This document shows, piece after piece, positions 23,096 to 35,835 of a stretch of 64,000 nt of DNA. Position 1 is the first letter of the stretch, and every line of letters starts with the position of its first letter. The stretch is from the NCBI GenBank assembly GCA_038030265.1, contig CM075941.1:3472001-3536000 (forward strand), read 5' to 3'. The position numbers were made by a program, and so were the translations under genes. This DNA comes from Corythucha ciliata. Taxonomy: Eukaryota; Arthropoda; Insecta; Hemiptera; Tingidae. The notes below the pieces were generated by a model, which searched no databases, was not told the origin of the DNA, and saw nothing but the letters and a program-made list of their open reading frames with translations.

Positions 23096-23669
23096 GGTAA
23101 AAAAGTCCAGCCCTCCATCCTGCCACACTATAACGGTGGCTAAGTCACAGCTTGTGCGACACTCGTGGAAATAATGCTTCTTATGGATCGAGCACTGCGG
23201 AACCATAGTATTGACTTAAATGCGGTGGAATTGAATTAAAATCGTATAGAAGCCACTCCCCTCTTAGGCAGTTAAGGAAAATGGTGGGTTTTAAAGGGCT
23301 TGGTGCAATACTCATAGAAAAACATGAGCTTGAAATTGAGGGTATTTCAAAGCATAGGCAATTCAATAGTAAAACTACTCTCATGTTCATAATATTATTG
23401 GTTTCGGGTGGGCGCTTCCTACACTTCGTAAGAGAAGAGAAAAATAAAAATGATTTCAAAGTGCTGACAACTTTTTCTATTTAGGTCAGAGAACCAAAAT
23501 TATGTGTTTAGTGCATTCATTTATTACAAAAATACGCTATTGGGTGCTCTGAATTGTGGTTTTTGGTTTTTCAAAATGTTGAGCGTCGCAAGACAAGGGT
23601 TGTGAAGTTATTTTGCCATTTCGAAGCTTAATAATGTTATAATATTTAATTTCTGTATTGTTCCACCAG

Positions 23670-25512
23670 GTACTGAATTACTGTCCTAAAGACATGAAAG
23701 CCGACATTTGCGTCCATTTGAACCGTAAAGTTTTCAACGAACATCCGGCTTTTCGTTTGGCCAGCGACGGCTGCCTTCGAGCTCTCGCCATGCACTTCAC
23801 AATGAGTCACTCAGCGCCTGGCGATCTCCTCTATCATACGGGCGAGTCTATCGACTCGCTTTGTTTCATCGTCACTGGGTCGTTGGAAGTGATTCAGGAC
23901 GACGAAGTAGTGGCCATTTTAGGTGAAAATTATGTTTAATGTCGTTTGAGGAACTCAAATAAATAATGAAAATTGTCAATTAAAGGAAAGGGCGATGTAT
24001 TTGGTGACTCTTTCTGGAAGGACAGTGCTGTTGGGCAGTCCGCCGCGAACGTCCGAGCACTCACGTACTGTGATCTTCACACAATTAAAAGAGATAAACT
24101 GTTGGAAGTTTTGGATTTTTATCAAGCCTTCGCTAACTCTTTTGCAAGGAATCTCATCCTTACTTATAACCTCAGGCATAGGGTAATGTATACACCTGTG
24201 TTGCAGGAAATATCAGAAACCCCGCTAACTGAAATTGTTGTTTTCATAGTTGATATTTCGGAAAGTTGCCGACGTAAGAAGGGAAAAAGAGCTCGCCGAG
24301 CGACGAAAGAACGAACCTCAACTTGATCAAAATCAGGACCACTTAGTGAGGAAAATATTTTCGAAATTTCGCCGCGATAGGACCGCACTCACACCTCAAA
24401 CATCTCAGAGTCCGTCTCAAGACATTGAGAAAGGTGATAAATTTCCAGATTTGTCCAGTCCTCTTCCTTCAAAGTTGTCCTGCGTCGCTGAGAGGGACGA
24501 CAGTGGTAGTGGCGTAAGCACATCGGTTGTTTCAACTGGTGGTGGTGGTGGTGGCGGTGTTGTTGTGGGAAGTGGAGCAATGGCGTTGGCGACAACTGCG
24601 GTCGTCGCTCGACCGACGACGGTGCGAGCAAGTAAATGGGGCCGCCTTCTGGGCAGTAGTCTCGACTCGGGCACAGAGACGAGTAGTCCAGCCGTTGTGT
24701 CTAGAACTCAATCCGTCCGGGACTCTCCGGCTAAGTCTTCCGGGTCAAGTTCAGGGGGGAATGGTGGTGGTTCGGGGAATAAAGTTTTTCCTAAATTACA
24801 AAAAGTGACAGCTTCAACGGGTTTATCACCGAGTACTGTGTCAAGACAAGATACTATCGATGAAATTGTCGAGGCTGAGGATAAAATTAAACCGATTAAA
24901 AAGTTAGAATCGTACGATAGTGGAATTATAAAAAGTGAGGCAAAAACGGTTGAATTGATGAAAGCTACCGCTGTTCCAGCAGCTGAATATAAGGAAATCA
25001 TGACGAACATAATGGATTTCAAGGTCGATGTAAAATTAGAAGTTCAAAAATTAAATCAAAAAGTCGCTCGAATGGAGGAACTTTTAACCGAAGTGCTATC
25101 GCGTCTCGGATCAGCAAGCCCGTCGTCAGCCTCGCAGTCAGGAGCTGAAGTCAGTAATAAAAGTGTTGTGACAACTCCGTCAACCGAGTCGGCCGCGGCG
25201 ACTGTTCGCCCGACACAGGCCGGTGAACTGGGTGCGATCGTTCTGAGGAAACGACGATCGAAATCACGGACCAAAGGTGTCGCTCCGAGTGTACCTCCGA
25301 GGGCATCGCCAACTGTTGAACAAGCGTCGTCGTCGTCGTCGTCTCGCCTGCCGATGATGACTCCGTCGGACTCGTACGAGGCAACTGATCAACAGGTGTC
25401 GCCGTCATCGACCCAGCCAACGTCGATACCGCTGTCGTCCTCGTTTCAATTGTCAAAAACTGAAGAGGACCCTGCAAAGAGGCCTTACAGAAGACCTAGG
25501 GAGTTTCTTTAG
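23670..25512 (+). CDS. eag: Ether-a-go-go voltage-gated potassium channel, last three exons
   Basis: Exons 23670-23922, 23986-24182 and 24250-25512 encode the last ~570 residues of an Eag (KCNH1/5-type) channel. Splice sites are AG/GT throughout, and phases match (phase 1 between the first two exons, phase 0 before the last). The first two give the end of the C-linker and the cyclic-nucleotide-binding homology domain: [76 protein letters not shown]. The third begins [20 protein letters not shown] and [16 protein letters not shown]. It then has a long Ser/Gly/Thr-rich tail and a coiled-coil tetramerisation segment near residues 405-445 of this part ([21 protein letters not shown], then EELLTEVL). 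PAS domain and S1-S6 exons are not in the window, so the upstream intron is at least several kb and may hold many of the transposons to its left. The reading frame is clean. Orthologue assignment is very secure. Confidence 0.96.
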
Positions 25513-26140
25513 TATTCTTAAATTTCTAATTTAAACAGAATTTTGTTATTTTTTTTCAACGCTGGAACAGCGAGCAATAGAAGCAGTAAAGACATTGAAA
25601 GAGCATTGATTCTCTAGAAAAATCGCAAATTGTCCTAATTGAGGGGGCAGCTAATTTTATCTCCGGCAAGATCGCTCACTCCTATATCTTTAGCGATCTC
25701 ACTGACTTTCTATATAAAGCCCAAGGGACGAGCATGCGTAGAATTGTTATTATTTTATAAATAATAACGAGGGGACTTAGTTTGGTGTAGATAAAAGCTT
25801 GAAATTTTGTAAATATACGTTCTAATAGAGGTAATCACGATCCTTGCTCAACGTGTTGTTTGTTCACTAGGTGGAAGAACAGAACTATTAATAGGAATTA
25901 GACTGTGTGTGTGTAGATAACACGTATTAAAACAAGTATTGTGAATACCGCTTTATGGAAAGCCACGTGACATTGTAAATAAGGAAGATTTGTAAAAAAC
26001 AATTCTGTAAATAATTGAACTTTCATGTAAAAATTTGTTTTTCTCTTGTTATCACTTTCAGAAAGCGATTAATTATGACATGAAAAGAAAAATGCTTCTT
26101 TAAAAAAAAAAAGTTGTTTCACAAGGAAAAATAAATTCGG
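25513..26140 (+). other. Probable eag 3' UTR
   Basis: AT-rich non-coding sequence follows the TAG stop. AATAAA at 26130-26135 is a plausible polyadenylation signal, but other A/T-rich signals follow further down, so the true transcript end is not known. Confidence 0.5.
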
Positions 26141-27920
26141 CGCTTTGATTGAAAATTTTATCCTGGGCTTAAAGTTTTAAGTAAAAACGATCAAATTTTA
26201 TGCGATAGTCCAGTTCACCATCTTCAATAATAATGAATCTTTTTTAATGTCCCTCATGAAAGCGAATTTCTCTTTGACAAATTAAAAATTAAACTGTGCC
26301 TTAAGCTTTCATTTTGGTTTCTCCTTTACTGTTTTCTCGTAAAATACGCATTTACGGGAACAAATTACACAAATTATAATAGAAATTTGCTTCATCAATC
26401 GCATTAAAAATTACCACTGTCTTTCAATTTTACCAAAAAAAACAAATTCCTTCATAGATCTGTGACCAAAATTATTCATTCCAAAACAATAACGTTAATA
26501 GACGCCAATTTGTTTTTTTCTTACATATTTTTCCAGTTTTCAGGCTCTACCAAACTGAACGTGTACAGTTTATACGTAACAACACCAGTGTCAGGTTGAG
26601 AGCTTCTCGGCAACGGGAGGCGGGAGGTACTTTGTACCGCGAAGCGTCGTTTTCAGTGTGGTAGAGCCTTGCACCGAAGTGAATCGATTATTTTTAATTC
26701 ACTCAATTAATATCGGGTCCAGTGTTAATTCTGTGGAAACGTTAAATGCTGTACAGTTCCCTTGGTTTTCAAGGAATTAAATAGTTTAAAAATAGTATGA
26801 GTTTTTTTATTTATTTATAAGAAAACAATTTTTTTGGTGGTGTAGGCATGTTGCAATACTCCTAAAAAATGATCGTTGCAAAGCGGGTTCTGACAATTTG
26901 ACAGGGAGTTTTCTTTTGTTTGCTATAAGCTGTCTTTCATAAAACAAAATATATTAAAATTTAATTCAAAACGTTTTTATCGTTTTTCTGATAATATAAT
27001 ACACGGTTTTATAATGAGCGTAGGAAAGTAGGATCGAAGCGTAGGTAATATCAGGAGTGGGGAGCGAGTTTTTTTCTTCAAATTTTGCACCCTAATGAAT
27101 TAAATGAAAAAAAAAAAGTATGAAAAAGTAATAATTGTTGGGATTTCATAGTTTACAACTTCGCCAGGACCTCATTATTGAGTGTAAGAGAAGGTTTACG
27201 GCTCGTAGTGAATTTTGTTTTTGTTTTATTTAAAGGAAATTATTTCTGAGATGTTTGGATCGTTCTCAAATAGTAGAATTTATTTTAATTTTGCTACAAT
27301 CTTTCTAGACGCGAAAAGTACTAACAACGAAATGTTCAACCAAAACCATAATATTGGGCGAAATACCGGTATTAATCGTTATTTGTACAATGTTAAGTAG
27401 ATTATAAATTTTATACAGATGAATTAAAAAGTCAAAGTATAAAATAATTTTATGGAATGAATTATTTGTCACGAAGAAATTGTAACATGCACAGTCATAA
27501 TAAAAATAGAAATTTTGGAGTATTATGGCAAAGAAAAAAACATGTAAAATACAACATTTTTCTTGAAAAGAGCACAAGTGAATCACCTATACTGCGTGTA
27601 TTATCTGTTACAAAATGCGGGACCGATCGGTATGTCTTATTTTACTTCCACGTTCCCGTAGGGAAGGAAGTTTGGTAATGGCAAAAAAAAATTTAGCTGA
27701 CATCAGATTCGTGTTCCTGGACCCCGAAAAGGCCGAAATCTCGATTTTCAGTATGGCGTCTGTCGTCCGTCCGTCGTCCACTTTTTTCTCGACAGATCTG
27801 GACGAGTGATGGCTCAAAAGTTGTGTCTTCATCACTAGATGTACACTGTAAAATTTGAAAACGATTGGTTGAGCGATTTGGAAGATACTGTAACAAATGT
27901 GTTCGAAGTAAAAACAGTTG
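26141..27920. other. AT-rich intergenic sequence, no gene recognised
   Basis: Short frames only, without domain signatures. Around 27649-27680 is a TTCCCGTAGGGAAGGAAGT palindrome of a kind also seen near 22630 (TTCCCGTAGGGAACATGGAAG), probably ends of an uncharacterised repeat. Confidence 0.4.
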
Positions 27921-27927
27921 GACCCTA

Positions 27928-27990
27928 GGCCCCTTTCACATTAGGAGAAATTCTCTCACTCCCGCGTCCGCGCCTAATGTGAACGGCCCC
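27928..27990. repeat. Small inverted-repeat element
   Basis: GGCCCCTTTCACATTAGG at 27928-27945 is inverted as CCTAATGTGAACGGCCCC at 27973-27990, with one or two differences. A related single end, CTAATGTGAAAGGGGC, occurs near 62433. Probably a tiny MITE or MITE remnant. Confidence 0.5.
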
Positions 27991-28522
27991 ATAGAGTTCT
28001 GTGTATTTCGACTGCAAGAGAAAGACGCCGACGCGCGCGTCCTACACGAGGACTTTGAGCCATGGGTGGCCGGGGGTCAACCATGAACAAGCGTAAAAAT
28101 AACACTATCGGTTACCAGTGGCAACCTCAGCAAGGGGCGAGTGATAAATAATGACTTAAATAAATAATGGTTTGAGTTACGTTAACTCATAGTACAAAGA
28201 AAAAAATGCGCCACATTTTATGTAACTAAGGTTCGAGTTGGGTAACTCCAACCTAACTCTCGGTGGCGAAATCCACAATAAGATAATAAATTAAAACACA
28301 TGACTGAAAATAGAAAATTTGATACCTTACATTTACAGAATCACCTGATCACACGATCAAATTGTTTGAAAAACATATGTTTTTAGGAAGTGACCTCCCC
28401 ATAAACACACTTCCATCGAATCAACGTCGATAGAGGTTTTTTTCGTTGATGAGGATATTTCATCGTAGAATAGATGTCGATTTTGCGTTAATAAAATGAT
28501 GTTGATTTATCGGCCATGATAC

Positions 28523-28740
28523 AATATCGATACAACGTTGAGCCATCTACGTTCATTATTCTACGTAGAATAGACGTTGAATTCCTCACAGTGCAAAGAG
28601 ATTGTTACATCGACCAATATGTGACAACAATCAGACGTTGAGCTATCAATGTTTTCAAATCAACGAAGAAAGTACGTTGAAATCACCTTGGAGCAAAGTG
28701 GTTGGTACGTCAACCAAAATATGACATGAATGAGACGACG
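28523..28740 (+). repeat. Tandem repeat of ~93-101 bp
   Basis: Units start at about 28523, 28616 and 28717 with AATATnGAnACAA. They share ACGTTGAGC, TAGACGTTGA/AGTACGTTGA, GCAAAG and ACrTCgACC blocks in the same order. Divergence between units is high. ACGTTGA also recurs in the preceding 150 bp. Confidence 0.65.
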
Positions 28741-30557
28741 GTCGCGATCATCGCGTTACTCGCGTGTTATGTAAGCATAATTATGCTTGCATACTCTGTG
28801 TCCTCAATAGGTGTGGCGGGACCCGCGAGATATTAGCAGGTTTAGAGAAGTATTGTAGCGGGCGTGCGATTTTCAACAAAAACGATCGCAGATAGGATAC
28901 TACTTATGTTCTCGACTGTAAACGCTCAAGACGCTTAAAAGCTGACTTCAGTACGCTCACGTAGGACGGGACTTTATAGCAGAATAAACGTTGATCGCGG
29001 CTCGTATGCAATGATCTTTATATATTTTTTTGAAAAAATCATAATAAAAATATCAACACTCTCATCTTAATTTTCTCAAAAATAAAAAATAAAAAGATTA
29101 ATAACATTTTATTTCTGGGGTTATTTGTTTTTATAACTTGCTACTCCAGAAGTGGAATACAAATATAATTTTCTGAAAGAGGCAAAAGGACATTTTTTTT
29201 GCGCACCGAACTAAATGGGAAATTTTGAAGTTCACCATAGCTCGATACCTCAAAATATTGAGTTTGGAAGAATCTATTGGGTAAGTAAAATAATTTGTCT
29301 TGTTCTTAAATGGTTTTCCAACTATCCACACAGTGCCATCACTCGACTGTACGAAGTTTTTCAATGTAACAATGTCGCCGTTTTCTAATGTGCAGCAAGA
29401 GTCGTTCTTGCCTATCCGAAAAACTCTACCAGAGTATACCAACTTCCCGAACTGTTGCCCAGAAAGGCCATTCAGAGGCCCTCGGAAGTGCATCTTACTG
29501 AGGAAAGGGGTTTTCTCCGATGATGGTAGCGGTTGATGCATTGGTTCCTTCAACCTAGTCTTTTCGATGACCCGATTAACTATTTGTGTTGCTGTCCTTC
29601 CCGGTGCTCTAAGAAGATTACGCACACTTCCTAAAAAATTTTCGTACTTGAAAGCTCTGAAATCTTCAATAGTACCATGACGCTTGCATTCGGCAGCAAA
29701 ATGGGTTAACGTGTGCACATTAAAAACAACGAACTCCTATCCATATAGCTTCTCGCTACCAGTTTGTTCAACAAACTTTCTGATTAAGTAATCTGCGTCA
29801 TCATACAACCGAGTGTTCTTTTCTGATAAAATTCTCAATGCGCAGTGCAGCAACAAGAAATTCCCGTAAATGGAAATGTTATTAAATATTTTCATAAAAA
29901 TAATACCATCATACAGAACTATGCGTCTCCATTCCGTGGCCTTGTAAATCCTCCACTCACTCAACCCCCTAGGTTTTCGTGAAAATTCACTAGGGAAATA
30001 TGAAGCGTAAGAAATAATTTTTGACGAAGCCGCTCTTATGACAGAGTCGCAAATTTTGTGCTGACTAGCTTTTGGTGCAGAAGCACTTTGCGGAAATGCT
30101 TTGTGGTAAGAAGCATTTTGAAGAGTCTTTTGGTGATTCCCAAGTACAGTAAGTGCATGCCATCTATAGGAAATTGGGATATCATGAGTGTGCCCAACTG
30201 TTCAAGGGGCGAATCGCCGGTATGGTGGTCCATATGATCTCTACAAGAGAATGATTCGTCTGTTTTCAATTCAGAGTCATCTTTACGATCGTACGTCATT
30301 CTCCCAAACTTCCAATCATCTTTGACATTGCACCTTTCACAAGAGTAGTAGCTGTTGTGGGGTTTTACTTTCCGCAAGAATGCCCTTGCAGGAGCATCAG
30401 CAATGTAATTTCGAATCTGCAATTTGTAAGTTTTATCGTTTACAACGAATCCTTCGAACATTTTTTTCGCTTCTTCAATGAATTGTTTTAAAAATTCGTG
30501 TACGTCACTGGGCTCTTTTGAAGTTCCACACCACAGAGCTATAATGAATGGGGTTTT

Positions 30558-30708
30558 TGTACAATATCCACAGCTAATACCTTATGGAAAGGGGATAACT
30601 GGGATAGAAAGAAAAAGGGACTGTATTTGAGGACTGGCAAATGGGGTCAAAATATTTACAGAATAAAGAAAGGAAATTCCCGATGAGTCGAGGAGTAGAA
30701 TCCCAAAC
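30558..30708 (-). repeat. BEL/Pao 3' LTR remnant, 151 bp
   Basis: Matches the distal end of the 5' LTR. The pol frame runs straight into it after GEGGLG, with G-rich microhomology at the junction, which marks the breakpoint of the internal deletion. Confidence 0.85.
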
Positions 30709-33700
30709 CCCCTTCTCCCGGAGACACCAAAAGATTCTCAAGCACCTGGCATTTCTGTTCAAGTGCAGCTTCCTCTAGCTGTGAGCGACGCACAAGAGGT
30801 CGACTAAGAGGCCATAACGAACGAGTAAAAGACAACCATTTTGGTCCTTTAAACCATAAACTGAATGACGCAAGCTCCGCAGGAGCCAACCCTCGCGTTG
30901 CACAGTCGGCAGGATTCTCCTCCGACTTCACGTGATGCCACCACGCAATTTTTGTTAATTCTTGTATTGTATCGATCCTGTTGGCCACAAAGACCTGCCA
31001 TTTGCTGGGCGATTGCTGGATCCAATACAGGACTATTGACGAGTCGGACCAGCATAACACCTCTCGAATTGTTATCTTATCCTTTAGCAAGGTTAATACG
31101 GAATTCAGGAGTTTCGCGAGCAATACTGCCGCACATAATTCCAATCGCGGTAAGGTCACTTGTTTTTTGGAAGGGGCAACCCGCGATTTCGAAATCAAAA
31201 GCGAGGTGTTTATTGGCTGACCGTTAGCCATAGAGGTGACGTAAACACAAGCCGCATACGCTTTAGACGAACTATCAGCAAACCCATTGATTATAAAGCT
31301 AGGACTTTCTCCTATAAGTCGCAAGGGACGGCTGATTTTTATTTCTGCAAAAAGAGGAAATTCTTTCTTAAAATTCCGCCAACATTTTTCTATGTCGGTA
31401 GGAATAGGGTCGTCCCATCCGACGCCCCTGGCCCATAGTTCTTGAAACATCAATTTAATCGGGAGTATCGCAGGAGCCAAGAAACCTAAAGGGTCATACA
31501 GACGCGCAAGGACCGACAAAAGACCCCGCTTGGTCATTGCACTATCGGAAGGGCACACTTGGTATGTGAACGCGTCAAGCGACGACGACCAGAGCAGCCC
31601 TAGAATTTTTAAAAATGACGTATCATCAAACGCCACCTCGGAGGGTTTCTGCTTATCATCCTCAGGGATATCTGCTAAAATCTCGCGACAATTTGAAGCC
31701 CATTTTTTCAGAGTGAAACCTCCTTTTCCTAAAAGCTCCGACAACTCGCGTCGGAGGTCGGAAGCAGACTCGATATCCGGACAACTCGCGAGGATATCAT
31801 CCACAAAAATGTTTTCCCGCAGCACTCGGGCAGCTTGAGGGAATTCATGCTCATAGTCCGAGGCTAATTGGAGCAACGTCCGCATTGCAAGGAATGGAGA
31901 GCAGGACATTCCGAAGGACACGCGAAGCAAACGATACACGTCAATTTCCTTATTTTTGTCAAAACGCCACAGTAGACACTGATAGTCACAGTCATCACGG
32001 CGTAATAAAATTTGGCTGAACATTTTTTCTATGTCAGCCACTAGGACAACGGGATCTACTCGAAACAAAATTAATAGGTCGGATATGTTCTTGTGCAATT
32101 TAGGCCCGGCAATCAACGTGTCGTTCAAGGATCTTCCATTGCTACTTCGAGCGGAGGCGTCCATCACTACTCTTAGTTTTGTGCCGGATGCACCTTCCTT
32201 TAAAATCCCGTGATGCGGTAAGAAGAAGTGATCTTTAACCTCGGAGGGCGGAACTAATTCCATGAATTCTTTGTCCAAATATTCCTGCATGAAATCGTTA
32301 TATTTTTGTTTTAAATTTGCATTGGATTCTAAACGCTTCTCCAGAGAGATCAAACGCCTTTTTGCTCCCAACCTGGATTCGCCCAGCATGGGTTCCCCTG
32401 GTTTGAGTGGTAGAGGGGCGATGTATCGTCCTTCAGGTGAACGACAAACTTCGTTCACAAACAATCGTTCGCAAAACTTCTCCTCTGGACTAGGGTGTGG
32501 CTTGTTTGGAATTTGATCCAATTCCCACAGGCGATGAACAGCGTCTTCAACGGAAACGTGAAATGATGAAAAATGAATCAGAGCTGGAGAATGGCTTGGA
32601 TCAAAGGGGGTAGAAACCGGTCCCACCAGTACCCAACCCAAGGTGGTTTCGAGGGCCGTTGGAGTGCCTGGGGGTCCTTCTCGTTTTCTAGAACGAAGGA
32701 GCGAAGGTACCAGATCAGATCCGATGAGGATGTCGACGGGGTGAGCTAAAGCAAAACTCGGGTCTGCCAGTTTGAGGCCTGTCACATGATCCCAGAGGAA
32801 CGCGGGTAGAGAAGTCGAGGGCGTCGTCCCGGTAATTTTTTCCAAGCAGAAGGCAGAAATCGTGTACCGGGGTTCAGATTTCCCAACAGGACCCAAATTG
32901 ACCTCAACTGAGTACTTCGCCGAGCCGACTTGGACTCCTGAAAGACCACTAATCTTTAGGGTCGAGGGGCTTTTCTTCAAGGCCAGACGGTTTGCAAGAT
33001 CATTGCTAATGAAGCTGCCTTGACTTCCCAAATCCAGCAAGGCTCGGACCACATGCGACGTTCCTGAAGCGTCACGGACGTCCACTAACGCGGTGGCTAA
33101 AAGGACCGTTTGATGAAGGGGTACCGATAACTTATTGTCCGAGAATGGTACTAAGTAAGCGCTACTCTCTTTTACCTGCTGAGAATTAGGTGATTTCCTT
33201 CCTTCACGGCCGGGGAAATGTAAGAGATCGTGATGTCGAGAAGAGCAATGTTTACACACCTGGTTATGGGGACAATCAGGAGTTTTGTGTCCTTGAAGAC
33301 AACGAACACAAAGCTGTCTCGTCTTTACCCAAGTATATCGTTCTTTGGGGGTTAATTTTAGGAATTTAGCACACCCCGGGATAGCATGCGTGGCCTGGTG
33401 GCACATTTCGCAGCGGTCACTCTTGCTCTCAGCGAGAAACGAACGAGAGGTTTTCGACGATTTTTCAATTTTGAAATCTTTTTTAGGTTTTGCTTCTTTA
33501 TGGGTAAAAAGATCAAAGGCTTTCTGGGATTTTATTCTTTTTTCCAGAAAACATTTTAAATCGTCCCAAGTGGGTATATCCCTTGAATTTTGACTTTCGA
33601 AGGCCTCTCTAGTACCACGATCCAATTTCTTGAGAATGGTACATACGAGAACAAACGGCCAACTCTCGGTCGGGAAGCCCAATTGTTCGAGGGCATTTAA

Positions 33701-34504
33701 ATTCGTTATGGCGACGGTCAACAGAGAACTTAGAGTCGCAGAGTCCCGATTCACTTCAGGATGGTCAACAATATCATTAAAATACTGGTAAGCCAGCCTT
33801 CGCTCATCCCTGTAGCGGTTCTCTAGAGTAGACCACGCCACATTAAAATTTCTGCCATCGATGGCTAGAGACTGAATGAGACGAAGAGGTTCACCCTTTA
33901 GACATGTACGCAAATAGTGCATTTTTCGAAGGTCAGAGATAGAATTATCTTCGATAACCAAGGCCTTAAACATACCGCAAAAATTTGTCCAAGAAGAACT
34001 GGTCTCCTCACCTGAAAAGGTTGGAAGCTCGATAGACGGTAGTATCGTCTTTGAATCCATCTTTTGCGAACAAAAATTATTTTCCTTAGCAGGAATGGGT
34101 TTAATAAATTCCTCCTCCCCACCATTCGACCTCACAATGGAAGAAGGGTGGTTGGGAAGACTATTAAATTCGTCGCTATTATGGGAGCACGATTTTTCTG
34201 ACACGTTTACGCTATCAACTGTAGCTACAGAAGGCGTTGGGCTTGCACCACCGACTCGGTGTCGAATTCTATAATAAAGATCTAGAAATTGATCCACAAG
34301 CTCCAATAAAACCTCTTTCGGTGTACCAGGAATTTCAACATCACTTGATATCAGATTATAAAAATCTTCTTCAATTTGCTCCCTTTTCCGACAAATATCC
34401 TGAGCCTCAGCTAAATGCGATGCATTGAGGATTTCGACATCGACCAATTTTCTTAATCTCTCAATATAGAGCTTGTTACGGACGAATACATTAATAGAAT
34501 TCAT
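30656..34504 (-). pseudogene. BEL/Pao gag-pol, 1,282 residues, lacking integrase
   Basis: The long frame has a DUF1759-type gag region (residues about 150-340: LPTFSGEETSSSWTNFCGMF, LRTCLKGEPLRLIQSL), zinc-knuckle motifs (CEMCHQATHAIPGC, CVRCLQGHKTPDC, CKHCSSRHHDLLH) and an aspartic protease (LLDLGSQGSF near residue 491). Then comes the Pao RT (VVMDASARSSNGRSLND near 779, VADIEKMFSQILL, catalytic FVDDILAS near 900). Next is the RNase H segment (FADSSSKAYAACVY, RLELCAAVLLAKL, LCWSDSSIVLYWI, NPADCATRGL). The frame ends in the deleted 3' LTR. Two oddities: the protease motif reads D-L-G where D-S/T-G is expected, and there is no integrase. No internal stop is present, so decay since insertion is small. 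It could not integrate by itself. Confidence 0.92.
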
Positions 34505-35065
34505 TGTACGAAATAAAGATTAAAAATGGACAAGCAAATTATGCAAAAAAAATAAGGGTAGAGAAAACAGAGAGAAGGCTTCAAGGCTTCCACTCCGCTA
34601 GCCGACAAGAAAGGGGTAAAAAATATGAAGACGGGGGGGGGGGTCTAACAAAGTCCGAATTATACAAAAAAAGGGGAGTTCCTAAGATACACCAAGGAAG
34701 GGGGTAGAGAAAGAGTACATCAGGGTTCAATAATACGCTAACGCGCACGAGCACTCAAACCCCACTACAACCACTAACTGAACCGAACAGCAAAGGGGGG
34801 ATGGGATGGGCTCCAAGAAACTATGTGATCCCGCCACGAACGGAGACCTTAAAAGGGGGAGCAGCCAAAAACCGCTTGGTAAGCTAAACTGCTAAAAACT
34901 TCCCTCCTCTCCTGGCAGAACAAAAAAAAACAAAACCCAACCACAACGAGGAATGCTGAGTTTCCCAACAAACAAACAAAAAATATAATTATTTTGAAAT
35001 AACGTTACCAAAAAATAATAAAAATAAAAACCGGTTAAATCCGGCAACCGTGAGGACCAAATTTA

Positions 35066-35835
35066 TGTACAATATCCACAGCTAATACCTTATGGAAAGG
35101 GGATCACTGGGATAGAAAGAAAAAGGGACTGTATTTGAGGACTGGCAAATGGGGTCAAAATATTTACAGAATAAAGAAAGGAAATTCCCGATGAGTCGAG
35201 GAGTAGAATCCCAAACTGGGGGATGAAACAACTTAGATACAGACTGGCAGCAACAATAACCACTCACCTTAATTGGGATTGGCGTCGTACACAGTGGCAT
35301 AAAACAGTGTGGAATTCCGCAATTGACTGGGAATCAAGAAAATGCTTCTCGTCTGAACTAAGGCGAAATAACGTATGGGGACAAAATGAACGTATCAAAA
35401 ATCCGTTTGAAACAAGAACAGGCACATTCACGATGCACGTCTCTAGTCACCAGTCGCCATAATAATCCACGAAAAAACCCGTATATTACTGTTCCCTCTT
35501 CCATCCCCACTCGCGAGGTACTTCGCTTCCTCCCCAGTGGTGAGGGTGTTTGCTGGACCACGCTTTCGAAGTACGAAAAAACGTGTCAGCTTAAAAAATA
35601 AGTTCCCCATCCCAAAGAAAGGGAAAGACAACCCCGACTCAGAAGAATAAAGAGGGGGGGGGGGAACGAGGATCAAAGGAAGGCTAAAATAACATAAACT
35701 CCGTGATGGAGGGGAGGGGAAAATTAAAGTTTTCCACAACGATACGGCCAAAAAAACTAAAAAATGTAAAAGTAAAAAATGAAATAAAAAATTATTAAAA
35801 AAGATAATAAAAAAATACATGACTAATTTTAGACA
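35066..35835 (-). repeat. BEL/Pao 5' LTR, 770 bp
   Basis: Termini TGTCTA...TTGTACA on the minus strand. Its last 151 bp (35066-35216) match 30558-30708 with a single visible difference (GGGGATCACTG against GGGGATAACTG). A run of G's and purine-rich stretches lie inside. Confidence 0.8.

Larger units (their letters stand above)
30558..35835 (-). mobile_element. BEL/Pao LTR retrotransposon, 3' deleted, inserted in the transposase gene
   Basis: On the + strand the element starts TGTACA at 30558 and ends TAGACA at 35835. It is flanked by a perfect 5-bp duplication GTTTT at 30553-30557 and 35836-35840. Removing element and one duplication joins the transposase codons for ADSK and TPF in frame. 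The 5' LTR (minus strand) is 35066-35835. A TGGTCCTCACGG primer-binding-like site follows at about 35042-35062. Only the last 151 bp of the 3' LTR survives (30558-30708), so a deletion removed integrase and the start of that LTR. Confidence 0.9.

Noticed and set aside
24250..24260. Separate gene starting at 24250
   Set aside because: The sequence is the internal eag exon LIFRKVADV preceded by an AG acceptor; it is not a translation start.
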